From Halomonas sp. M4R1S46 (lineage in GTDB: Bacteria; Pseudomonadota; Gammaproteobacteria; Pseudomonadales; Halomonadaceae), in contig NZ_CP107008.1 in assembly GCF_025725685.1 (NCBI RefSeq), forward strand, positions 1,116,001 through 1,180,000: DNA of 64,000 bases. Direction: 5' to 3'. The notes below the pieces were generated by a model. It saw nothing but the letters and a program-made list of their open reading frames with translations. It had not been told where the DNA came from and made no database searches. Numbering within the stretch: the first letter of the stretch is position 1; each line of letters begins with the position of its first letter. The translations under genes were made by a program, and so were the position numbers. This document shows, one piece after another, positions 17,325 through 25,202 of this stretch.

Positions 17325-17400
17325 CCTAGTCAGCCCGGATGTTGCGCCAGGTGCCGTGATGTGATGATCGTGCAGCCCTCCGGCACCGTCGAGGCGCGGG

Positions 17401-18156
17401 TCAGGGGCCGACACCGGCCCCGTCGAAGGCCCGCGGGTCGTCGCTGATCACCGCGTCCACGCCCCAGTCCCAGCGCGGGGCGAAGCTCGCCGGGTCGTTG
17501 GCCGTATAGCAGACCAGCGCGAGGCCCGCCCCCTTGATGGCCCGGGCGTGGGCCGCGCTCAGGCGCTGCCACTTGGCGTGGACGCTGAGCGCCTCGATGG
17601 CCCGGCAGCGGCGCTCCCAGTCCCGGGGCACCCGGTCGAACAGCAGGCCCAGGGCCAGCGCCTCGGCCGGGGCGAGGCGACGGCTGTGGGCGAGGGCCGC
17701 GGCGTCGAAGGAGGACAGCAGGCGCCGTTCCGGGGGCAGGGCGTCCAGGACCCGCGGCACCACCACCTCGGCCAGGGCCTGGGGGGCATGGCCCCGGTTC
17801 ACCTTGAGCTCGAGGTTGGCGCCCATGCCGAGCGAGGCCAGCAGCACCAGCATCTCCTCCAGGGTGGCCATGGGCTCGCCGGCGAAGGCCGGGTCGAACC
17901 AGCCGCCGGCATCGAGGTGCTGGACCTGAGCGAGGGTCAGGTCGGCCAGCCGGCCGCGGCCGTCGCTGCAGCGCTTGAGGTCCCGGTCATGCCAGATCAC
18001 CGGGGTATCGTCGCCGAGCAGCTGGACGTCCAGTTCCACCCAGGCGATGCCGGCGTCATGGGCCGCGCGCACCGCGGCCAGGGTGTTCTCCGGGGCCCGC
18101 GCGGAGAGCCCGCGGTGGGCGATCAGGCGGGGCAGGGCGAGGTCGGGATGAGGCAT
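17401..18156 (-). CDS. ugpQ: Glycerophosphodiester phosphodiesterase (UgpQ-like)
   Basis: This enzyme hydrolyses glycerophosphodiesters to sn-glycerol 3-phosphate and an alcohol. The 251-residue protein has the GDPD motifs LIAHRGLSARAPENTLAAV, WVELDVQLLGDDTPVIWHD with the catalytic His and metal-binding acids, and NLELKVNRG. No signal peptide is visible, so it should be cytoplasmic, like UgpQ of similar length. I chose ATG 18156 because AAGGA stands five bases ahead; an ATG six codons upstream lacks one. It ends close to the IS element and is divergent from the next gene. Confidence 0.87.
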   Translation of the reverse strand: MPHPDLALPRLIAHRGLSARAPENTLAAVRAAHDAGIAWVELDVQLLGDDTPVIWHDRDLKRCSDGRGRLADLTLAQVQHLDAGGWFDPAFAGEPMATLEEMLVLLASLGMGANLELKVNRGHAPQALAEVVVPRVLDALPPERRLLSSFDAAALAHSRRLAPAEALALGLLFDRVPRDWERRCRAIEALSVHAKWQRLSAAHARAIKGAGLALVCYTANDPASFAPRWDWGVDAVISDDPRAFDGAGVGP

Positions 18157-18331
18157 GGGCGTCCTTGTCGTCATGGCCGGGAAAGGCTTGGCGCCATCGG
18201 CATAGCCTAGCGCCATGGCGGCGTGTCGAACACCGGCCATCCTCGGGAGTCCGGCGAGTGAATATGCTAGGCTGCGCGATTTCGTTCCCGGTGCCGTGGG
18301 CCGGGAGTCAGGCGCTACAGAGGATCCGTCG

Positions 18332-18904
18332 ATGCGAGTCGTGAATATCAAGAACGAGGCACAGCGCGAGGCCTGCCTGGCGCGGCTGTGCGCCGAGGTC
18401 TATGGTCACCAGGCCGGCATCGCGCCGCTGGCGACCTTCGCCGGGGTGCTGGGGGTGCTGGTCCAGCAGGAGGCGGCGCGGATGGTGGCGCTGGTCGATG
18501 GCCAGTCACGGCCGGTCGCCCTGGCGCTGCTGGTGCTGGACGAGGCGGGCGTGGGCATGACCGTCATGCAGCTGGCCGAGCTTGCCAGCGACACCGTGGA
18601 GGCTCCGGCCCAGCGCCTGGTCGGCGAGCTCGCCCTGCGCGCCCCGCTGCGGGTCGACGCGGTCAGCGAGACCCAGGAGGCCCGCTTCCGCCGGGCGGGC
18701 ATCACGCGCTGGTTCCAGGGCAGGCAGGGCGTGCGGATCGGCCTCTCGGCCAAGCACCCGGCCACCGGCCTCGACGACCTGCCGCGGACCCTGACGGTGG
18801 ACGAGGGCTCCATCGTGCAGTCCTTCAAGCAGGACCGGGCCCAGTTCGACGACTACAAGCAGCGCTTCGTGCGTGGCCTCGAGAGCTTCCCTGCCACCCT
18901 GTGA
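18332..18904 (+). CDS. Conserved-looking protein of unknown function
   Basis: I do not recognise this 190-residue product. ATG 18332 has AGAGGA at 18319-18324, a good ribosome site, and codon use matches the neighbours. The sequence alternates short helices and strands (CLARLCAEVYGHQAG, then ARMVALVDGQSRPVALALLVLDEAG), ending in a charged tail VQSFKQDRAQFDDYKQRFVRG. The middle could be an acetyltransferase-like core, but no acetyl-CoA loop is evident. It precedes the quinone oxidoreductase by 77 bases on the same strand. Confidence 0.6.
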   Translation: MRVVNIKNEAQREACLARLCAEVYGHQAGIAPLATFAGVLGVLVQQEAARMVALVDGQSRPVALALLVLDEAGVGMTVMQLAELASDTVEAPAQRLVGELALRAPLRVDAVSETQEARFRRAGITRWFQGRQGVRIGLSAKHPATGLDDLPRTLTVDEGSIVQSFKQDRAQFDDYKQRFVRGLESFPATL

Positions 18905-18981
18905 GGGGGCGTGACTTGACCCGTCGGCCTGGCGGCGCTTGACTGGGCATCCACTCCGTCAGCGGCATAAGGAAGGCAAGC

Positions 18982-19959
18982 ATGGCCAAGCGTATCCAGT
19001 TCGCCCGTACCGGCGGGCCCGAGGTCCTCGAGTTCATCGAGGCCGCGCCCGCCGAGCCCGGGCCCGGCGAGGTAACGGTGAAGAACCAGGCGGTGGGCCT
19101 GAACTTCATCGACATCTACTTCCGCACCGGCCTCTACCCGGCGCCAGGCCTGCCCTCCGGGCTCGGTACCGAGGCGGCGGGGACCGTCGAGGCCGTGGGC
19201 GAGGGCGTCGAGCACCTGGCGGTGGGCGATCGCGTCGCCTACGCCCAGGGCCCCCTGGGGGCCTATGCCGAGCTGCACACCCTGCCGGCGGAGAAGGTGG
19301 TGACCCTGCCCGACGACGTCGACTGCGAGACCGCGGCGGCCGCGATGCTCAAGGGCCTGACGGTCCAGTACCTGCTGCGCCAGACCTACCCCCTGCAGGG
19401 CGGCGAGACCATCCTCTTCCACGCCGCCGCCGGCGGCGTCGGCTCCATCGCCTGCCAGTGGGCCAGGGCGCTGGGCGTCAGGCTGATCGGGACCGTGAGC
19501 TCGCCCGACAAGGCGGCCCTGGCCGAGAAGAACGGCGCCTGGGCGACCATCGACTACACCCGCGATGACGTGGTCGAGCGGGTCCGCGAGCTGACCGGCG
19601 GCGAGATGTGCGACGTGGTCTACGACTCGGTGGGCAAGGACACCTGGGAGCTGTCCCTGGACTGCCTCAAGAAGCGCGGCCTGATGGTCAGCTTCGGCAA
19701 TGCCTCGGGACCGGTGGAGGGGGTCAACATCGGCATCCTCAACCAGAAGGGCTCGCTCTATGTCACCCGGCCGAGCCTCAATGGCTACGCCGACACCCGC
19801 GAGCGGCTCGAGTCGATGGCCATCGACCTCTTCGACATGCTCCAGAGCGGCCAGATCACCATCGACATCGCCCAACGCTACCCGCTGGCCGAGGCCGGCA
19901 AGGCCCAGGAGGCCCTGGCAGGGCGTCGGACTACCGGGTCGACCATCCTGATACCCTAG
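18982..19959 (+). CDS. qor: NADPH:quinone oxidoreductase, zinc-less MDR family
   Basis: This is a medium-chain dehydrogenase/reductase of 325 residues close to QorA. It has VGLNFIDIYFRTGLYP, the GTEAAGTVEAVGEGV stretch, and the nucleotide-binding HAAAGGVGSIACQWARALG near residue 150. The zinc-binding cysteines of alcohol dehydrogenases are absent. Such enzymes reduce quinones or reactive enones with NADPH. ATG 18982 has AAGGAAGG ahead of it. A seven-base tandem array follows the stop. Confidence 0.88.
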   Translation: MAKRIQFARTGGPEVLEFIEAAPAEPGPGEVTVKNQAVGLNFIDIYFRTGLYPAPGLPSGLGTEAAGTVEAVGEGVEHLAVGDRVAYAQGPLGAYAELHTLPAEKVVTLPDDVDCETAAAAMLKGLTVQYLLRQTYPLQGGETILFHAAAGGVGSIACQWARALGVRLIGTVSSPDKAALAEKNGAWATIDYTRDDVVERVRELTGGEMCDVVYDSVGKDTWELSLDCLKKRGLMVSFGNASGPVEGVNIGILNQKGSLYVTRPSLNGYADTRERLESMAIDLFDMLQSGQITIDIAQRYPLAEAGKAQEALAGRRTTGSTILIP

Positions 19960-19963
19960 CGAC

Positions 19964-20002
19964 GGGCTACGGGCTACGGGCTACGGGCTACGGGCTACGG
20001 GC
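19964..20002. repeat. Heptanucleotide array GGGCTAC
   Basis: Five exact GGGCTAC units (19964-19998) and a partial sixth lie in the gap between the convergent qor and rpiR-type genes. Confidence 0.9.
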
Positions 20003-20051
20003 GCTCGTGGCTCGATGCCCGTGGCCCGTTGCTGTTCTTCCGTCTCACCTC

Positions 20052-20969
20052 TCAGTCGATATCGACATAGGCGCCCATCTTGCGCATGCGCGACTCGAAG
20101 CGGGCGACGTTGTCGACCAGGTCGTCGGGGCCGAAGGCCACGCACTCCGCGAGGATGGCCTCGATCAGGGTGATCGCCGAGAGGATCGAGGGGAAGAAGT
20201 GCGGCGTGGCATTGGCCACGGTGAAGGTGATGTCCGCGCCGGGCACCAGGGGCGAGCGCATGGTGTCGGTGATGACGATGGGCGAGACTCCGGCGGCCCG
20301 GGTGATCTCCAGGGCCCGCATGGTCTCCGCACAGTAGGGCTCGAAGCCGAAGACCACCACCGCGTCGCCCTCGCCGAAGGGCGCCAGCTCGGTGAGCAGG
20401 CCGCCTTCCAGCCCGCGCACCAGGTGGACATTGGGCATGGCGATGCGGCCCACATAGGCGAAGTGGTAGGCGCAGGCGAAGGTGTCGCGAAAGCCCACCA
20501 CCGCGACCTTCTCGGCGGCCAGGATGCGCCGGGCGGCATCCCGCACCCGGGCCTGGTTGTCGGCGGTGAACAGCCGGCCGATGTTGTCGAAGGCGGCATC
20601 GCCGACATCGAGGAACACCTGGTCGTCGGTCTGGCTGGCCAGGGTGCGCAGCTGGCTGGCCCGCCCGGAGAGCTCCACCGGCCCGGCCTGGACGGCGGCC
20701 TGGAACACCTCGCGGAACTGCTCGTAGCTCTCGAAGCCCAGGCGCTTGGCCAGCCGCATCAGCGTGGACGGCGTCACCTCGGCGGCGGCGGCGGTCTTGC
20801 GGATCGACTGCAGGGCGATCTCCACCGAGTGTTCCAGCACATAGCCGGCGGCCACCTTCAGCTGGGGACTCAGCTCCGGATAGATCGCCGCCAGTTGCTG
20901 GTTCACTGCATCCAGGCCCTCGGGCGCCGGCTGTGCGCCCGCCGGGTTCAGAGTGTCCTGCTCCGGCAC
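20052..20969 (-). CDS. MurR/RpiR family transcriptional regulator
   Basis: This 305-residue regulator has an N-terminal helix-turn-helix of the RpiR type (SIRKTAAAAEVTPSTLMRLAKRLGF) and a C-terminal SIS sugar-isomerase-like ligand domain (AAEKVAVVGFRDTFACAYHFAYV, then GDAVVVFGFEP). Most RpiR regulators bind phosphorylated sugars, but this one stands divergent from acyl-CoA genes, so its effector may be an acid or CoA derivative. I chose GTG 20969 because AAGGAG lies six bases before it; upstream codons look non-coding. Confidence 0.85.
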   Translation of the reverse strand: MPEQDTLNPAGAQPAPEGLDAVNQQLAAIYPELSPQLKVAAGYVLEHSVEIALQSIRKTAAAAEVTPSTLMRLAKRLGFESYEQFREVFQAAVQAGPVELSGRASQLRTLASQTDDQVFLDVGDAAFDNIGRLFTADNQARVRDAARRILAAEKVAVVGFRDTFACAYHFAYVGRIAMPNVHLVRGLEGGLLTELAPFGEGDAVVVFGFEPYCAETMRALEITRAAGVSPIVITDTMRSPLVPGADITFTVANATPHFFPSILSAITLIEAILAECVAFGPDDLVDNVARFESRMRKMGAYVDID

Positions 20970-21126
20970 GCTGTTCTCCTTATCGGGTTCCCCGTGAACG
21001 ACGGGCGCATTGTACCCCAGGCTCGGCCGTCGAGGGTGAAACGAACGTGTCCTTATTGCAAAATATGCGGCACGATCGTGTTGACGGCCGGCCAGGCTGT
21101 CCCCTAGCATGGCGCCAACAATACAT

Positions 21127-21156
21127 ACGTGTCATATGATTGGTTGGTCGACACGT
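21127..21156. promoter_or_regulatory. Candidate operator, inverted repeat ACGTGTC-N16-GACACGT
   Basis: Exact 7-bp arms at 21127-21133 and 21150-21156 lie between the RpiR-type regulator and the crotonase gene it faces. Another ACGTGTC occurs near 21044. The position suits control of both promoters, but binding is inferred only. Confidence 0.45.
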
Positions 21157-21203
21157 TTGTTGCGATAGCTTCGTCCACCCTCCCGCCAGGAACCCTCGAC
21201 TCC

Positions 21204-22010
21204 ATGAGCCACGCCGCCAAGCCCCCCCGCTACGAGACCCTGATCACCGAACGCCACGGCCAGCTGATGGAGATTCGCTTCAACCGTCCCCACCGGCTCA
21301 ATGCCGTGGTCGAGGCGCTCTACACCGAGCTGCTCCAGGCGTTGTCCGAGGCCGAGGCCGACGAGGGCGTGAGGGCCGTCATCCTCACCGGCGAGGGCCG
21401 GGCCTTCTGCGTCGGGGCCGACATGAAGGAGCATGGCGGCGCCAAGCGCTCCCTCTACCAGCGCCGCCAGTACCTGCAGCTGGGCAATGACGTCTGCGAG
21501 GCGATCCTTCGCCTCCCGCTGCCGGTGATCGCCGCGGTCAACGGCTATGCCCTGGGCGCCGGGGCCGAGATGGCGGTCTCCTGCGACTTCATCCTGATGG
21601 CCCAGGACGCTCAGATCGGCTTCCCCGAGACCAGCATCGGCACCTGCGTGGGGGGCGGCGTCTCCAAGCTCCTGCCCCAGTTGGTCGGTCTCAACATGGC
21701 CCGCCAGCTGCTGTTCACCGGCCGGCGCATCGACGGCGAGGAGGCCACCCGCATCGGCCTGGCGACCTCCCACTGGACCGACGACGCCCTGCTCGGCGAG
21801 GCGCATTGCCTGGCCGAGCAGCTGGCCAAGCAGGCGCCGGTGTCGATCGCCATGCTCAAGCGGCTGGTCAACCAGGGCAGCGACACCGGCCTGGACAGCC
21901 AGCTGCAGCAAGAGCTGGATGCCGTCTTCACCTGCTCCACCACCGCCGATTGGCAGGAGGGCGTCGACGCCTTCGCCGAGAAGCGCGCGCCGCAGTTCCA
22001 GGGCCACTGA
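21204..22010 (+). CDS. Enoyl-CoA hydratase/isomerase (crotonase) family protein
   Basis: The 268-residue protein has the crotonase fold: FNRPHRLNAVVEALY, the oxyanion-hole stretch GRAFCVGADMKEHGG, and VNGYALGAGAEMAVSCDF followed by GFPETSIGTCVGGG, where the Glu is in the usual catalytic region. It probably hydrates or cleaves an unsaturated acyl-CoA made by the synthetase encoded next. ATG 21204 gives the family N-terminus; its ribosome site is weak. It opens a four-gene run with the ADP-forming acyl-CoA synthetase, a second crotonase and an SLC13 transporter. Confidence 0.87.
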   Translation: MSHAAKPPRYETLITERHGQLMEIRFNRPHRLNAVVEALYTELLQALSEAEADEGVRAVILTGEGRAFCVGADMKEHGGAKRSLYQRRQYLQLGNDVCEAILRLPLPVIAAVNGYALGAGAEMAVSCDFILMAQDAQIGFPETSIGTCVGGGVSKLLPQLVGLNMARQLLFTGRRIDGEEATRIGLATSHWTDDALLGEAHCLAEQLAKQAPVSIAMLKRLVNQGSDTGLDSQLQQELDAVFTCSTTADWQEGVDAFAEKRAPQFQGH

Positions 22011-22068
22011 GTCCCTCCCGTTCCGGATTGTCCCCGTCAACGACCACCCAGAGGTCAAGGTCAGCTCC

Positions 22069-24264
22069 ATGAACCCCATCGAAGGACACCTGCCCATTCG
22101 CAGCCCGCTGCATGACATCCTGGCCCCCACCGGCATCGCCGTGATCGGCGCCTCCTCGGACCCCACCAAGCGCGGCTACAAGGCGATGGTCGGCCTGATC
22201 AAGGACGGCTACCGCGGCGACATCTACCCCGTGAACCCCAAGGCCGACATGATCCTCGGGGTCAAGGCCTGGCCCTCGGTCACGGCGATCCCCGGCAACC
22301 CGCAGCTGGCGCTGATCTGCACCCCGGCGGCCACGGTGCCGGGGCTGGTCGCCGAGTGCGGCCGGCGCGGCATCAAGGGGGCGGTGATCCTGGCCAGCGG
22401 CTTCGCCGAGGTCGGCGGCGCGGGAGCCGCGCTCGAGCGTGAGATGATGGCCAAGGCCGAGGCCCATGGGGTGCGCATCATCGGCCCCAACACCTCGGGG
22501 GTGTTCAACCTGCACCACCGGGTCAATCTCCTGGCCCTGGACAACGTCAGGCCGGGGGGCGTGGGCATCATCTCCCAGTCGGGCAACATGCTGCTGTCGC
22601 TGGCGCTGGAGGCCCAGCACAACGGCCATGTGGGCTTCTCCACCTACGTGGGGCCGGGCAACCAGAGTGACATCGGCTTCGACGACTACCTGCGCTACCT
22701 GGGCGAGGACCAGCACACCCGGGTGGCCACCCTCTACGTGGAGGGCTTTCGCGACGGGCGCCGCTTTCTCGACGTGGCCCGGGAGGTCACCGCCATGAAG
22801 CCGGTGGTGGTCTACAAGTCCGGTGCCACCGAGGCCGGCCAGAAGTCGGCCAGCTCCCACACCGGCGCCCTGGCCGGCAGCTATGCCATGACCGTGGACC
22901 TGCTGCGCCAGGCCGGGGTCAGCGTGGTGCAGTACTCCGACGAGATCCTGCCGGTGGCCGAGGGGCTGGGCCTGCTGCAGAAGGCTCGCGGCAAGCGGGT
23001 GGCGGTGATCTCCGATGGCGGCGGTCAGGCCACCATCGCCGCCGACCGCCTGGCCGAGGCGGGACTGGAACTGGCCGAACTTGCCGAGGAGACCCGGGCG
23101 AAGCTGCGTGACGTGCTCCTCCCCCAGGCCTCCACCGTCAATCCGGTGGACGTGGCCGGCTCCACCGACGCCAACCCTTCGCTGCTCGCCACCTGCATGG
23201 AGATCGTCGCCGCCGACGACGCTGTCGACAGCGTCTTCCTGGTGGGCATGTTCGGCGGCTACAGCATCCGCTTCGCCGAGTCGCTGCTGGGTGACGAGAT
23301 GCGCGGCGCCGAGGCGATGGTGGACCTGTCCAACGCCACCGAGAAGCCACTGGTGATCTACAGCCTGTATACGCCGATCAAGCCACCGGCGCTGCGCCGT
23401 CTGCACGAGGCGGGGCTACCCATCTACGCCTCCATCGAGCATGCGGTGCGCCTGCTCGCCGCCCTGGGCGAGCGCGGCCAGTACCTGGCGCAGTGCCGCG
23501 AGGCGAGGGAAGCGCCGCCGGTCGTCGAGCCTCGACCCGAGCAGCTCGAGTGTTTCGATCGGGCCCGCGCCCAGGGGCGCGATCTGCTGGAGCCGGAGGC
23601 CAAGGCGCTGCTGCGCGCCCACGGCGTCGAGGTGCCCGAGGAGCGGCTGGTGCGCGACGAGGCGGAGCTCGAGGCAGCCGCCGCGGCCTTCGGCGAGGCG
23701 CCGCTGGCCATGAAGGTGGTGTCGAAGGATATCCTGCACAAGTCCGACGCCGGCGGCGTCAAGCTGAACCTGGCCGGCGAAGCGACGCTGCACCAGGCGC
23801 GTGAGGCGATCCTCGCCTCCTGCCGGGCCTATGACCCGCAGGCCGAGATCGAGGGGGTGCTGGTCACGCCCATGGCCAGCAAGGGCGTGGAGGTGATCGT
23901 CGGGGTGATCCGCGACCCCATCTTCGGGCCGGTGCTGATGTTCGGCCTGGGCGGGGTCTTCGTCGAGATCCTCGAGGACGTGGCCTTCCGTGCCATCCCG
24001 CTCTCCCGCCACGACGCCGAGTCCATGGTCGAGCAGATCAAGGCCCGCCGGATTCTCGGCGGGGTGCGCGGCGAGAAGGCCGTCAACAAGGCGGCCCTGG
24101 TGAAGTTGCTGCTCAGGGTCTCGGAACTGGTGGAGGCCTATCCGGAACTCGCCGAGCTGGACCTCAACCCGGTGATCGTCAATGCCGACGGCTATGCGGT
24201 GGTCGATGCCCGTGTCATTGTCGACCGCGATACCGATCCGTCCGACAAGGAAGCCCACCGATGA
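22069..24264 (+). CDS. ADP-forming acyl-CoA synthetase (acetate-CoA ligase family)
   Basis: This protein joins an organic acid to CoA using ATP with ADP and phosphate as products, through a phosphohistidine intermediate. The 731 residues contain, in order, a CoA-binding domain (GIAVIGASSDPTKRGYKAM), a succinyl-CoA-ligase-like domain (GIISQSGNMLLSLALEA; SSHTGALAGSYAMT) and a C-terminal ATP-grasp domain (MKVVSKDILHKSDAGGVKLNL; FGPVLMFGLGGVFVE). The acid is not evident; relatives act on acetate and on larger acids such as ferulate. It lies 58 bases after the first crotonase and overlaps the second by four. Confidence 0.87.
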   Translation: MNPIEGHLPIRSPLHDILAPTGIAVIGASSDPTKRGYKAMVGLIKDGYRGDIYPVNPKADMILGVKAWPSVTAIPGNPQLALICTPAATVPGLVAECGRRGIKGAVILASGFAEVGGAGAALEREMMAKAEAHGVRIIGPNTSGVFNLHHRVNLLALDNVRPGGVGIISQSGNMLLSLALEAQHNGHVGFSTYVGPGNQSDIGFDDYLRYLGEDQHTRVATLYVEGFRDGRRFLDVAREVTAMKPVVVYKSGATEAGQKSASSHTGALAGSYAMTVDLLRQAGVSVVQYSDEILPVAEGLGLLQKARGKRVAVISDGGGQATIAADRLAEAGLELAELAEETRAKLRDVLLPQASTVNPVDVAGSTDANPSLLATCMEIVAADDAVDSVFLVGMFGGYSIRFAESLLGDEMRGAEAMVDLSNATEKPLVIYSLYTPIKPPALRRLHEAGLPIYASIEHAVRLLAALGERGQYLAQCREAREAPPVVEPRPEQLECFDRARAQGRDLLEPEAKALLRAHGVEVPEERLVRDEAELEAAAAAFGEAPLAMKVVSKDILHKSDAGGVKLNLAGEATLHQAREAILASCRAYDPQAEIEGVLVTPMASKGVEVIVGVIRDPIFGPVLMFGLGGVFVEILEDVAFRAIPLSRHDAESMVEQIKARRILGGVRGEKAVNKAALVKLLLRVSELVEAYPELAELDLNPVIVNADGYAVVDARVIVDRDTDPSDKEAHR

Positions 24265-25067
24265 GCGTGACCCAACCGCAACTGACCGATGCGCGTCTCT
24301 CGCTGGAGGGGCGGGTGGCGACCCTGACCCTGGACCGCCATGACGTCCGCAATGCCCTGACCGGGACCGCCCTGGTCGACGACATCGTCGCCGTGGCCGA
24401 CTGGGTGAATGCCTGTGACGAGGTCTCGGTGCTGGTGATCACCGGCGAGGGCTCGGCCTTCTCCGCCGGCGGCAACGTCAAGGACATGGCCCAGCGCGGC
24501 GGCGACTTCGCCGGTGACGTCGCCGAGGTGGCCGGCCGCTACCGCCGTGGCATCCAGCGCATCCCGCTGGCCCTGCAGGGCGTGGAGGTGCCGATCATCG
24601 CCGCGGTCAACGGGCCTGCCATCGGCGCCGGCTTCGACCTGGCCAACATGGCGGACATCCGCATTGCCTCGCGCAAGGCGAAGTTCGGCGAGACCTTCCT
24701 CAACCTGGGGATCATCCCCGGGGACGGCGGCGCCTGGTTCCTGCAGCGCCTGATCGGCTACCAGCGTGCCTTCGAGCTGACGCTCTCCGGGCGGGTGATC
24801 GACGCCGAGCAGGCCCGCGAGTACGGCATCGTGCTCGAGGTGACCGAGCCCGAGGCCCTGATGGTGCGCGTCGGCGAGCTGGCCGGGCATATCGCCGCCC
24901 AGCCGCCCAAGGCGACCCGCCTGACCAAGCGGCTGATGAAGATGGGCGACCGCATGGAACTGCGCGACTTCCTCGACCTCTGCGCGATCTTCCAGGGCAT
25001 GTGCCACAACGAGCCGGAGCACCTGGATGCCGTCAACGCCATGCTGGAGAAGATGGCGAAGAAGTGA
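24261..25067 (+). CDS. Second enoyl-CoA hydratase/isomerase (crotonase) family protein
   Basis: This 268-residue crotonase (LDRHDVRNALTG, GSAFSAGGNVKDM, VNGPAIGAGFDLANMADIRIAS, then GETFLNLGIIPGDGG) is only distantly similar to the one at 21204, so the two likely catalyse different steps. The GIIPGDGG segment follows the usual second catalytic Glu region (GETFLNLG). It overlaps the acyl-CoA synthetase stop by ATGA and is followed by a strong hairpin. Confidence 0.88.
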   Translation: MSVTQPQLTDARLSLEGRVATLTLDRHDVRNALTGTALVDDIVAVADWVNACDEVSVLVITGEGSAFSAGGNVKDMAQRGGDFAGDVAEVAGRYRRGIQRIPLALQGVEVPIIAAVNGPAIGAGFDLANMADIRIASRKAKFGETFLNLGIIPGDGGAWFLQRLIGYQRAFELTLSGRVIDAEQAREYGIVLEVTEPEALMVRVGELAGHIAAQPPKATRLTKRLMKMGDRMELRDFLDLCAIFQGMCHNEPEHLDAVNAMLEKMAKK

Positions 25068-25088
25068 GTCCTCGGGTAGGATCACTCC

Positions 25089-25117
25089 GCGACACCCGGC
25101 CATGCGCCGGGTGTCGC
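25089..25117 (+). terminator. Hairpin after the crotonase operon
   Basis: GCGACACCCGGC (25089-25100) and GCCGGGTGTCGC (25106-25117) form a perfect 12-bp stem with a 5-base loop. No T-run follows, so it may lower rather than stop read-through into the transporter gene. Confidence 0.6.
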
Positions 25118-25202
25118 GTGTCCGGAGGGCAGGAAAGGACTGGATTTTCCGGCCCGCGGCTGGTGTGCTGGAGGCATCGTGCCGGTACAGGGAGTGCGCC
25201 AC

